Source: Mangifera indica | Lineage: Eukaryota; Streptophyta; Magnoliopsida; Sapindales; Anacardiaceae | DNA: 64,000 nt | Assembly (NCBI RefSeq): GCF_011075055.1 | Contig: NC_058155.1 | Coordinates: 10,573,537-10,637,536 of the forward strand | Direction of reading: 5' to 3' | Part shown: positions 1-11,335 of the stretch, one piece after another | Layout of the letters: the number at the start of each line of letters is the position of its first letter | Position numbering within the stretch: the stretch's first letter is position 1 | Made by a program: the position numbers and the translations under genes | Notes under the pieces: generated by a model | Databases searched by the model: none | Told to the model about the DNA's origin: nothing | What the model saw: only the letters and a program-made list of their open reading frames with translations

Positions 1-1004
1 GACTGGTCATGAGAAGTTAACAAGCAAATAGGAGCTTGACTGCATTCTTCCAATCCAATGGCTGGTGTCACGGCTAGTGCGTGATAGCAGTTTGGTCGGA
101 CATGATTGATGGGTGTCTTTTACAGTTTGTTTCTGTGTACGCGTATTGTTATCTCGTAAGAGTGTTCTAGTCACTACACATTCTCAACGGGGGCATATTG
201 AAAGGATTAGGCCATTTTTACATAAATTAGTTAAAAATTAAAATTGTTTTTTAATGTGTCTAAGTTTAAAATAAATAACTATAAATTATGATATGAACAC
301 ATATAAAACTTATTATTGTAAAGACAATATCAAAGATGTTGCACAAACAAATTGGAAATTTTACCCGTGACACTAGTATTACGGTTTATGCAGAAATCGT
401 TCAAGTTCTTCAGCAGTCACTGATATAAAATTTGAGCAAAGAGATTGCAGTATTCAACAAAGGCAGCATGACTTCTCGTGCTTTTTGGAATTTGGCTTTT
501 CCTATAACATCTATAAATTAAAACAATTGGAATATTGTAGCGCACGCAGGCTAGACTTGGACCTAACATAAAAGCCGAGTCTTTTTTTTTTTTTTCTATA
601 GAAATACTGCAAGAAAGAAGATATATGTATAATTAGAATATAGATATATACCATATTATGTATAAATAATTATTAGATAATTAAAAATTAAAAATAAATT
701 AATATTTAATTATAAAAATATTATATTATTATTTATGTAAATAATTTTATTGTTATAATTAAAAGTAACATAATAGAAATGAAACCCCCGTGCTGTGGGC
801 CTATTTATATCCTGCCTTTGGTAAATTGCCAGCTGAGCATGGACCAGTCTCTGTTTTGACCGCTTTCATCCCTCGTGCACCTTGTTTGCTTTTTGGCCAG
901 TACAAAACTTGGCACGTGGTGGGAACACTTAAGAGCTGCCTCTTTTGATTTTTTAAATCTCTTGGTTTGATTCTTGTTTGAGTCGGGTAGATAACCTTAC
1001 CGTT

Positions 1005-1480
1005 TAGTTTCAGTTTTTTAAAGTTTCCTTCATAATTTATTTTTTATTTTTTTATTTAATTTATTAATAATAAAATAATAAAATAATTTTTATTATTAAT
1101 ATTGATATGACAGATAATATAAGTGATTATCTGATTATCATCTTTATTTTAGGTATTTAAAAATTATCAAGATAATTTTAATTTTATTATACTTATATTA
1201 GTATTTATTAATTTTTTAAGACAAAATAAATTTATTTTTAATTAATATGATAAATAATATAAAAAATATTTAAAAATAATTATATTAAAAAACATTTAAG
1301 TAAAATAATTTACTAGTAATCTTTTCTTATTTTTAATCAAACATAATATTTTTATCTATCAAATTTTATTAAATATGATAATTAGTTATATCTAATAATT
1401 TTTTAAATAATTTATTTTTAAGATAATTTTTTATTTTGATAATAAAATATTATCTAAATTAAATATTTTTTTAAGATGAT
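1005..1480. repeat. AT-rich dispersed repeat, copy 1
   Basis: This ~475-bp segment shares a long series of matching blocks, in the same order and orientation, with 38165-38670. Shared landmarks include a TTCATAAT block near the left end, TTTATTAATAATAAAATA, a TTTTTTnAGACAAAA block, AATCAAACATAATA and TGATAATAAAATATTA near the right end. It is most simply a non-autonomous transposon or MITE-like family. I cannot see clear terminal inverted repeats or a target duplication. Confidence 0.6.
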
Positions 1481-1891
1481 GTTTAATTGGCAAAGGTGAT
1501 AATATCAGACCTCTATCTCTCTGAAGAATTCTGTACTTTTTTTTATTTTTTTAATGATCAATCAAAGGCTTAGCACTTCGTTAGATAAAGATTTTCGGAT
1601 GATGTATACATCATTGTATAACATCACATCAATTATTTGACAAAGAGGCTATGTTTATAGGATTCACGATGCATGTAAGAATTAGGGTAAATCATTTAAA
1701 TAAGATCCAGGGAACACGTACCATCTTTCGGGCCAAGGCAAAGACATCCGGGACTAAACAAACAGTCCTCGACATGTTTTTTATGGTGTCGGTCCCATCT
1801 GTGTCCAGTAAATGTCCTCTACATTACTCTGATGCGTGCCTGTTTTGCTGCCTCTCATTCCCGCAATCCTAGTTATGTAATAGGAACACAG

Positions 1892-1893
<2 letters not shown>

Positions 1894-1935
<42 letters not shown>
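1894..1935. repeat. (TA)n microsatellite
   Basis: About 21 uninterrupted AT dinucleotides followed by further AT-rich DNA. Simple sequence repeat, likely length-variable. Confidence 0.95.
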
Positions 1936-1943
<8 letters not shown>

Positions 1944-2714
1944 GAATATATAAAATTATAAAGTTATAAATATATAAATTAAATATAAAAATTATAAAAA
2001 TTTATTATATTTAAATATATAAAATATATAAAAATATAAAATATATATATTATATAATAATATAATAATATGTTTATAATATGATAATATCATGATAATT
2101 TTAATACTTTTTTCTCAAATCTCTTATTGAAAATTAATATAAAAATTTAAATATAAAATATTTAATTAACTATTAAATATAATATAATATAATACATAAT
2201 CAAAATTTTTTATATAATAAATAACGTACTAGCTAATTAAAAAATAAATAAATTAATCAGTTTAGATTTCAAACTTCATATCAAAGTAAATTTTTGTACA
2301 GGTTATAAGAGAGGGAAATGTAAAATTAAGGTTGTGAATTAAGAAAGAAATGCTATTAGTTCTTTTTTTTTTTAAATCGTAATGCATTTTTTTAAATAAT
2401 TAAAAATAGAATGGATAATTATATACTTTAAGTTTAACTAAAAATTCAAAAATAGGGTAAACGTAAAATATGAAATATAATTCACATCTAATACGGAAAA
2501 AAAGTAAAATAAATATCTAATATGTTTTAGATTCAAAAATTCTTTTAAATATATTTAATACATAAATAATACAAGAAGAGGATTAATACACGTTTTTACT
2601 AACTAGCTCCACTATATCCAGCTTCAGTGCTACTAATACACTGGTTCTGCCAGGCCACATTTTTCAAACAACCAACCACATCAAAACACTAACACTCAAT
2701 AAAACCACAATCCA

Positions 2715-2815
2715 GCAACTTTTATTTACAAGTTGTGGGGGGACTTAAATCCCGAGTTCTTTTATCTTGAAAGTCCACTATTTTATCACTTGAGCCATCT
2801 GTTGTTGGAGGTTAT
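2715..2815 (-). repeat. Possible tRNA-derived SINE head
   Basis: Read on the minus strand, the segment has a block like a pol III A box (TGGCTCAAGTGATAAAATAGTGG region, in pieces) followed about 30 bases later by a degenerate B box (GGGATTTAAGTCCC). This spacing is typical of the tRNA-related head of plant SINEs. No poly(A) tail or flanking duplication was found, and both boxes depart from consensus, so this is tentative. Confidence 0.3.
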
Positions 2816-5007
2816 TATGGTAATAGACTTAACTTGAACTAGATAAATTAATCGGGCATCTGCGGTGTCAGATCCTTCCCCATCGTGGTCCCCAAATCCG
2901 GAGATTAAGTTCTAAAATTATGACTTTGCTTTCTCTCTCTTTTCCGTTTGACTTGCTTCTTATCCATTTTCCCCTATTCAGTGTGCCAATACTTCCTTCC
3001 CTTTTTGAGCTTATACCAATCCATTTCTTAGCAGTGCCCCACTGCTCCCATTAATTTTTCTTTTTCCTTTGGTGGACCTGCTGACTAGGTGGTCTGACAT
3101 ACTCCTAATTTGAGAAACTTCCTATTTTTCCCAGGGAAGTATCCGAAAACACCATCAATTAAGAAGGTAGGCAGCTTCATTTGCAATGTAATACAATTTT
3201 CAATTCATAAAAAAATTAAGAACTGTGATTAAAGAGTAATTAAGCTCTTAACCTTGAATATTTCTTAAATAATAAAAATAAAAATAAAGACATCTGCTGG
3301 CATTTTAAATAGTCGACCAAGGGACGAAGACATTTCTTAAAAGAAGGTGCGAGATGCACGCATTTTACAAAAACGCGACAGCTGATGATGCTATACATGT
3401 GAATAAGATGCTGCCATTTGCCAACAGATTCACGCGGAACAACGGCTGTTACAGTGCAGTGATTTGATCATGATGGTTGGTTCATGATACAAGGGGCGCC
3501 ACCAGATCGATTTCTAAGATTGTGCCTTAAAGCCATTTTCGAAAAAGTCACGATGAGGCGCAGTATTTCAAATGCCAACTGACGCTAAAATTCTTGTCAT
3601 AATTTAGACCACGCATGATATAACATAATACCTAACAATTGAACCAGAAAGCAGCATCCCACCAGACCTGATCAATATTATACTTACAGAGTATTCACAT
3701 ATGAAAGGGTGATGTGATTTTACACTTTACAAATTCATTTTTGTGTCTTTTTTTTCCCCTATTATTTAATATTTAATTATTTATATATTTATAAAACTGA
3801 TAATTTTTAACAAAATTTGTTAATTCAACATGATATGAGACACAAAATTTGGGTTAAAGTTGAATTTGTTTTATAATTTAATTCAGATTAATTCAAAATG
3901 ATTTTAAACTAAATCAGATTGTGTTTAGATTAAATACATAATAGTATCTTAAGCTAACTTGAATTAATCCAAATATTTAAAAAATATTACTATTATAGAA
4001 TTTGTTTGGGATATATTGAACAAATATTGATGGACAAGTATCAACAACTGAAATATTTACCTATTATATTTAGTTTTATCTACATATAATTGTAATTATT
4101 CTAATTATTCTTAATTAAAAAAATTATTTTATTTTTTGGTAATGAAAATGTTATACAATTAGTAAGAGTATTGACATGTTCTAAAAGGTTTTAGTATGTA
4201 ATTTTTAGACAATTTTTAAATAAAACAGAGTTAAGTTGTGTGTTCCGTTGATATTAGATTAAAATAATTTAATGAATAAATTAAAATAATAAAAATACTT
4301 ATCATTCAAATTATGTTAAATCAATCCAAAATAATTTAAATTAGGTTAAAATCAAAAAATTTTAATACGATATCAACCCAAGTTAGATAAAAATTGAAAA
4401 ATGTTTTATCATAAATCTAGAATGATTGAATAAAAGTACCATCCCATGACAGCAACAGCCAGACAATATATTTGTATAAAAAACTTAATTTTTACTGATA
4501 TGTCTCACCAGAGGAATCATCGCAATTCAGTTCTGTGCTACTGCTATACCCCGGAATTCGGTGGGCTGGTAATTACTGTGGCTTGAAAGTGAAGCCATGA
4601 ACATGAATAGACTTGGTTTTATGGTCACGGCAAATCGCCATCACAATTATTATATCCGGTCTTCGAATTTCAACCCGCTTTTCTATTTAAAAAAAAAATC
4701 CACCACTACAATACAACTCTACATGTCGTGCGTGCTTATCTGTAATTTCTGCAACTTTTCTTTCTTGTCTTTGAGTCTTATCCCACTCACTCAAATTTCA
4801 TACCTTCTAGCCAACCACCTTGCAGCTGTTCATTAATCTCCACAAAACCAAACCAAACCAAACCAAACCTCTCCCAATCCTTCTAGCTTTGTTTTCTCTA
4901 TCTCTTTGCATCTGCAGTCATTTAATTCAAAGCCTCTTACTTGTTTTCCTGTCTTCATTTCCTCTTTGTATATTTTCTTCTTCTTGTTTGAAACAAATAA
5001 AGTTGCG

Positions 5008-5448
5008 ATGAAAGAAAAACACAGCCAAAGCAAATTCATGCGGGTCATTAAAATGCCCTTTAGAGTTCTGGGCAAAGCTAGGGATTTTTATGTTCGGAGC
5101 TTGACTGAATACGCAACAAAGGGAAATTACAGCAACTGCATGGCCTTTCAAGGGGGACAATTCGCTTCATTGCCCAGGAGATCTAACGATAACGAAGACT
5201 ACAGAGAGCTCATCAGGGCTGCTTCTGTGAGAATCATGGGCCACGAAAATGAATTGGAGTTGTTGACACACCAATATTTTCTGCAGTCAGCTGCTATTAG
5301 ATCTGAAGAGTGTCCCAAGAGTAGCAGTTTTGGGGTGAGAGTCATGGGAAGAATTGAAGAGGAATCCAGTGATTTAGAAGACAGTGTTGATGGCAGCAAG
5401 TCAGATTCCAATAAGTTCCCCAGAAGCAGAAGCGTTGCTGTAAATTAA
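5008..5448 (+). CDS. Small plant-specific protein of unknown function (KARDFYVRS family)
   Basis: Single-exon frame of 146 codons. The 5008 ATG is the first in-frame ATG; the frame is open further upstream but only through non-ATG codons in what looks like the leader. The protein is hydrophilic, with a basic N-terminus, the block PFRVLGKARDFYVRS at residues ~16-30, a second block ELIRAASVRIMGHENE at ~71-86, an acidic Ser/Asp/Glu-rich stretch after ~110, and a Ser/Arg-rich end. I recognise this arrangement from a family of uncharacterised small land-plant proteins often encoded by single exons, but no function is established that I know of. No signal peptide or membrane segment is visible. A TATA-like TCTATTTAAAA lies near 4682, and (AAACC)5 followed by a pyrimidine-rich leader precedes the start. 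Confidence 0.8.
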   Translation: MKEKHSQSKFMRVIKMPFRVLGKARDFYVRSLTEYATKGNYSNCMAFQGGQFASLPRRSNDNEDYRELIRAASVRIMGHENELELLTHQYFLQSAAIRSEECPKSSSFGVRVMGRIEEESSDLEDSVDGSKSDSNKFPRSRSVAVN

Positions 5449-6639
5449 TTGTCTTAGAATTCTGTAAGAAGAAAACCGTCTTCATGTTTTACTTGATTTC
5501 TTCTCTAGCTTTCACATGTTTGTAGAAAGCTTTTTCAAGTTTAGTGTTGATAATTAATGAGATTGGTTACATTTTTCTTCTGAAATATTTGATAATCAGC
5601 TGATTAACCACCTAATTAGGCTAATCACATTTATAATTAAGTAGTGTGTAATTGACATTATGCCGGTTCAAATACATCATACATGCACTGAGGTCGACCG
5701 CGACTGCCCAACCAACCTCTTGCTATAATGGAGATGTTTTGTATTCTGCGATAACCCAATTCACCGTATCAAGGATAAATAATAAGGGTGAATCCCATAA
5801 TATTACAATAAAGAGTGTGAACCACATTTCCCCAAACCTAGGGTTATTCTTAAAACACTTTTTCACTCCAAATCAAGCCTAAATTATTAGCAACTTCATT
5901 AATAAAACAATACCATTAGAAAATAAAATTATCATTATATATATTATTTTATTTTTTAAAATTATCATATAATTCTAAATTAATACAAATTAGAAATAAT
6001 TTTTAAAATTTTAAATATAAGTATATTTATCATATAATTGTATATCAAAACCTTGTGTGGGAAATAGTAATTTTGAAACCATTAAATATTATAAGAATAA
6101 TAATTATAATTTTATAGTAATTCCCTGTCTTATTATTAGCAGAAAAATCATAAATAATTAAACACTTCTTCGGCCACGATTCTTTCCTCCCGGCAGCGTA
6201 TCTTTTGATCAATTTAAAGTGACTTTAGGACAAATTTCCGAAGTAGTACGAGTTATCGTATAATTAAATTAAATTATGATGATATAATTTTAATATTTGT
6301 AAATAAATAAATATATTAAATATATATTTATTTATTTAAAAATATATATACATGATATTACAGAGTCTCTAAACAGTTGAGAGCTTTCAATCAAAACTAA
6401 AATCGTTGGGTTTCAGTCGGATGGATAGAAGACTGACAACGGGCTTGAGGCCCATAAGTTTCAGTATGCCCGTACTATCAGTGTGGGCTATGGCTTGATG
6501 AACAATAACAATCCAGAAGATGATTCAAACTACCACCACCATAATCTAAAAGAATAGAAAGGAGAAGAAATGCATGCATCACTGTCGCGCCGCATAACGC
6601 AACCTCACGCAGTGATCTGATCGATCCACATTTTCATCA
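5449..6639. other. Intergenic, AT-rich, no gene seen
   Basis: Contains the presumed 3' end of the upstream small gene and the presumed promoter of the FKBP pseudogene. The short open frames are low-complexity and show no family resemblance. Confidence 0.6.
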
Positions 6640-9600
6640 ATGGTGACGGAGAAAGGGACGAACGTGTCATACATCGAGGACGAAGAAGATTTGGATGAAG
6701 AACCCGGTGAGGTGATCTAATCAGCTCCGCCTCTTAAAGTTGGTGAAGAGAGAGTGCTCAGTAACTTTGGCATAAAAAAGAAGCTCCTCAAACGTGGCGT
6801 TGGCTGGGAAGCTCCTGAATTCGGCGACGAAGTCACTAGTAACGCTCCTTGAACTTTATACACTCACAGATTGTTTTTTTATGTTTGTTTGTCATTTATT
6901 GTTTAATTTATTGCAGTTCATTATGTTGGAACTTTGCTTGATGGAACGAGTTTTGATTATGGAGTTCGATTATGCAACTTCCTACAAGTGCGTTTTATAT
7001 GGTCTGACTCGTGGTAGTAATAGCACACAATCCCTCTTGACTCATGATTACGATCAATAACTTTGTCACGGTTGTTGCTGCTCCCTCCTCTATTTTTATT
7101 ATATGAACGTCTAGTTTCAGGTACACCACTTCGACTAATAAAAGTATTGTTACTCTGAAATGATGGGGTGTTTTTTGTACAAAGTACCCTAATAAATGTG
7201 TCATACAAAGATGAAATTTCAGGACTAGCAAGTATTTGAGATTTGACAATTTTGAACTCAGATGGAAGAGCAGCTAGAAAACTCATGATGACCATTTGTT
7301 CTCGTTGGGTTTGCTGAACCTTCACATCAGGACTAAATAGTAACAACATATTAAGTTCTTTATAAGTTCTTTTGAAATCTATAAAATAAGATGTGATGGT
7401 CTTGTCTTGTTTTTCCGCACGATAGAAAACTTTGCACACCTCATATATATGAGAGAGGTTACCTCTTCCAGAGTACAAAAAATCTAAATATTATATTAGT
7501 TCTTTAACTAATTCACAATAATTAAATAAACTGACTACCTCACTTTTAATGGAATTCTGAATCTGCAAGAATAATCGAGCATCATCTCTTAGTCATGCTT
7601 GTCTAGTACCATCTATAGGAGGCGTTTGCGTGAGGTGATCATCTTTCTCAATGCTTAACAGATATAGCCGAATAGTTTTACTTTACTCTAGATAATTGGA
7701 ACCATTAAGCTTGTATTCAGTGATATTTGACATTATCAGAAACCATTTCAATTGTAGTTATCGGTTTAATATCCATCATAAAACGCTCAAAACAGCCGAA
7801 TATAATAAATAGCAAGAAACCCTTACACAAATTGATTTCTGCAGCAACTAAGACCCAAATACACTGCACAGACAACAAAGAACAGTGAAAAAGAAGCGGA
7901 AATCTGGTCAGAAAGAGAGATTCGTAGACGGTGACGACACGTGCGACTGCGAACTGCGACGAAAATATGGGGATCTGAATGGTCGATGTCGTTTGAGTCT
8001 GACTGTGTCGGCAATGAGAACCAACGTGCCACAGAATAGGAGATCTGAAGTGTTCGTTTTCAGAAGAAACAACTGGCGCGTGTGGGTCACGCGCTGAGCT
8101 TCTGGTGGCCAGATTTTGGGAAACTGGCGATCGGCGAAACACGCTCCTTTTTAAGTTGGCGGTGAGAACTAATGGTCACTTTACACTGATGAACTACGAA
8201 ATTGCTCACTACAGATAAAAGAAATTTCCAAATTTACACACTAGGACAAACCAGACTCTGATACCATGAAGAAACTGAAATTCAGAGTATAAATTGTATT
8301 AATACTTTTACAATTACAGAGATACGTTTATATATACGCATTAGGTACTTTAGATTAGGAAAATAAATATTTGATTTCTATAATTGAGATTCTATAATCA
8401 GCTTTTATCATAATTAAATTCTTATAATTAAGCTCTATTTATACTAATGCACATATTTACAGGTTCTGTAACAAATATAGTATAAGTTCTATTATTTTTT
8501 ACCACAGCTATTAGATATTAAGTTCATATAAGTACTTTGATGGTAATTCAATAAATAAATGTTTTTCTTTGATGTACATAATGATATAACATAAATTTGT
8601 AATATCGTCATAGAAAATCTAATAAACTCTTCACTATTCGCTGTATACAGAACAAGTTATTGCTGGTTTAGACCGAGCAGCAGCAACAATGAAGAAAGGT
8701 GAACGAGCAATATTAACAATAAATTCTGAATATTAACAATCTTGCTACAGTCCCTCCGCATTCTAAGTTGTTTTATGATGTTGGAATGTTAGATTTTATC
8801 AAGGTAATAAATGCAGGGATTAACTGGTATATTGGCATTATATTTTTATAGTAAACTGTAATTGTATAATGCATAGTAGCACTTCATATCTGCATTTATG
8901 TGCTTCATAATATAGGTAATTGGGATCTTGTATATAAATTTTCTAATTGGAGAGTGCTTTCCCACCACTTTTCTTCTTTGATTAAAGGAAAAAGGACCAT
9001 GGGAGATGACTGATCAGGAGAAAATTGAGGTTGCTGGGAGAAAGAAAGAAGAAGGCAATTTGCTCTTTAAAGAAGGGAAGTATCAACGAGCTAGGAAAAA
9101 ATATGACCGGGTAGTTGGACACTCTAGTTTACTTAAATTGTAGTCTGTTGGGATCCATGTTTATAGACTTTGATTTTTACTTTTTGCACTGTGATCTCAG
9201 GTAGCGGACATTGTGAGTGAAGAGGGATCCTTTGGGGATAATGACCAAAAGTCTGTTAAGTTGTTGAGAATTTCTTGCTGGTTGAACGGTGCAGCTTGTA
9301 GTCTCAAACTAAATGATTGCCAAGAAGCAATCAAGTTATGTTCAAAGGTAAGTTGCACAAAGAAGAAGAAGCAATATGATTTTGTTCAACAACTGAGATA
9401 TTCCCTTCCCAAACAGAATAAAATTTGTAAAGGACGTGAAAAATGTCTATTCATGACATTCTGAGAGCCATTTGCAAATCAAAACATCATTTCATGCTCT
9501 AAAGTTTGATCTCTGACAGGTACTAGATTATGAATGCCATAATGTGAAAGCTCTGTATAGGCGAGCACAAGCCTATATGGAAATTGCAGATCTGATCTCA

Positions 9601-10172
9601 GCTGAATTAGACATCAGAAAAGCCATTGAGGCCGATCCTCAGAACAGGTAACAGTGACTTCATTCAGCCCATGTTTTCTCCAAGGCTACTTTATTATGAG
9701 ATGCCGTGCACTCATGTTTCTTCTTCAGGGAGGTGAAGTTACTTCAGAAGACATTGAAACAGCTTCAAACCGAGAGCAACAAGAGAGATGCAAAGCTCTA
9801 TGCAAACATGTTTGCTTTTGTGACTAGAGACTCATCTGTGGCTACTAAGGTAAGCGGTGCTACCATTCCTGTACTTCACAAGGCATGGTCTTAGCAATGT
9901 CTTAATTTTTCTCCTGTTTCATGTTTTAATTACCCACTGTCACCTTATGGAAATTTGTATTATTTTCTAAGCCCAAATCCGGGTTTTTTGGAAAATATGT
10001 TAGACGAAATAAGTTCTTTAGACCGTACAATATCTTATTGTTTTGAATATTATGGCAGAAATTAAAAGTCGAGAAAGCCGTGGAGGAGAAGCAGGAAGTG
10101 GTTGCGATGGAAATGGGAGAAGAAATAGATGGTTCAGCCCCTGACAATGGCACGGTTGTGGATTCCTGCTGA
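6640..10172 (+). pseudogene. Broken FKBP-type peptidyl-prolyl isomerase gene (ROF1/FKBP62-like)
   Basis: Intact relatives have several FKBP domains, a TPR co-chaperone domain and a C-terminal tail. Exon 1 (6640-6838) encodes the family N-terminus (EDEEDLDEEPGEVI) but has an in-frame TAA at 6718-6720. A second exon piece from 6917 encodes HYVGTLLDGTSFD, then homology stops near 6955. It resumes at 8651 with EQVIAGLDRAAATMKKGER of the last FKBP domain; TAA at 8734 and a short deletion with frameshift follow before an ATVPP segment that ends at 8803. The rest of FKBP domain 1, the middle domain(s) and part of the last are gone, with a truncated Copia element in their place. The downstream exons look intact: 8988-9110, 9201-9347, 9520-9647, 9729-9849 and 10059-10172. 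They encode the TPR region (for example NVKALYRRAQAYMEIADL) and the tail ending at TGA. The full isomerase cannot be made; a TPR-only transcript remains possible. Confidence 0.9.
6956..8473 (-). mobile_element. Truncated Copia-type LTR retrotransposon (gag, leader, 5' LTR)
   Basis: Read on the minus strand there is a probable 5' LTR (8267 to about 8473, TGTTAC...TTCTTCA), then a primer-binding site like tRNA-Met, TGGTATCAGAGT (8255-8266), a leader, and a gag frame starting near 7733 (MSNITEYKLNGSNY). The gag is damaged: a TAG replaces the usual Trp soon after NYLE, and there are further breaks. A long open part (7478 down to 6957) carries KTYEELNML-like and PEISSL-like gag blocks and a degenerate zinc knuckle (first Cys, His and last Cys kept, second Cys replaced by Tyr). 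Protease, integrase, reverse transcriptase and the 3' LTR are absent. The truncated end abuts the FKBP exon near 6955. The outer LTR edge is an estimate from the TG/CA rule. Confidence 0.85.
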
Positions 10173-10988
10173 AGTATACGTTAACGAAATATGGAATGAT
10201 GAGAAAACTACAGGCTGTGCATTTGATACAGGTACAGATACAGATACCTGTGACCTAATGTTATTTTATGTTCATAAAATCACACTTCAAAAATTGATTA
10301 TTAAGATTGAAGAATCTAAATTTATAAAAATTTTATATTGGAAACTCGTAACTATCTAAATAAAACGTTGGTTATTGGAATCGAAAAATCTGAAACATGC
10401 ATTACATTGTGGGTGGTAATGAGTCTGATGACTATAACATTAAATAATATGAATTTTGAGAAAAAGCAACCTTTAAAAGATAATTATTGATATCGAAGAA
10501 TTTAAAGATATATAAATCAAACTTATATCTATTAATGTGGGGTTTATATATCATTTCTTCCTTTATGATAATTAATAGTTTACCAATTTCTTTTATTTTG
10601 ACAACTAACAGTTTGGTGATTATGATGTAATTTTTTGCGAACCTCTTTTCTATACTGTGCCAGTAATATATAATAGAAAATTCTTTTTTCTTGACCATAA
10701 AATTTTATCCAATTTTGTCAAATAAATAAATTTTTGAATGTAGTGATGGAACTATATAGGTTATTGTCAGTTTTTTTCCCCCACCACTTAAGCTAACCTT
10801 GGGTCATATAATAGAAAACTTTGATAGAAGATTTTTTATTTTAATGACAGGAATAGCCGTATAAGTTTCTATGTATTTAACGAAGTGAAATATAATATTT
10901 GAAATATATTTTAAATTATAATTCCACCGGCACAAAATGTAGTTTTGTTCACGATTTTACTTTGGGTAAGTTTCAAAATTACATAAAA
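10173..10988. other. Intergenic between FKBP pseudogene and tRNA-Glu
   Basis: AT-rich DNA with no recognisable coding content. It presumably contains the old polyadenylation region of the FKBP gene and, at its right end, the downstream flank of the minus-strand tRNA gene. Confidence 0.5.
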
Positions 10989-11060
10989 TTCCGTTGCCGG
11001 GAATCGAACCCGGGTCTCCTGGGTGAAAGCCAGACATCCTAACCGCTGGACGACAACGGA
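10989..11060 (-). tRNA. tRNA-Glu (anticodon UUC)
   Basis: The minus strand gives a 72-nt tRNA without an intron. The acceptor stem pairs TCCGTTG with CAACGGA, followed by discriminator A. The anticodon arm CTGGC-TTTCACC-CAGG region places TTC at the anticodon. The T arm carries GGGTTCGATTCCC (B box), and the D arm carries the A-box-like GTCCAGCGGTTAGGA. All stems pair well, so this looks functional. CCA is not encoded, as usual for eukaryotic nuclear tRNA genes. Confidence 0.97.
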
Positions 11061-11335
11061 TGACTTGATCTCAGGTTTTTCAATTATATAATATTAATTC
11101 AAATGAACTCTGATTAAAAAACCCGTCTGATTCGGGTCGGAGCACCATAGAAGTTTAGTTACGAGATCTTTATTCACATAAAACAAACCAAATCAATTAT
11201 TCAAACGTTTGTATGCTTTTGTCTTCTTGTACATGAATCTCCGCTGATAATCACCACCACGAACCACCCATTTCTTCTTAAATTGTTATCCGATTCCTCT
11301 GTATTCTCATTCAACTTCAGTTAAATTCTCCATAA

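Larger units (their letters stand above)
1..5007. other. AT-rich intergenic region, no gene recognised
   Basis: No reading frame here resembles a known protein; the longest open stretches are short and of skewed composition. The region holds an AT-rich dispersed repeat near 1005-1480, a (TA)n run at 1894-1935 and a tRNA-like, possibly SINE-derived segment near 2715-2815, each listed separately. The last ~200 bases are pyrimidine-rich and contain five AAACC units (about 4845-4869), which fits a promoter and 5' leader for the gene starting at 5008. Confidence 0.6.

Noticed and set aside
1651..1872. 73-codon open frame in the left intergenic region
   Set aside because: No domain, no neighbouring exon signals and no family resemblance; expected by chance.
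7885..8142. Overlapping open frames on both strands near 7.9-8.1 kb
   Set aside because: They lie in the untranslated leader of the truncated Copia element and show no protein similarity.
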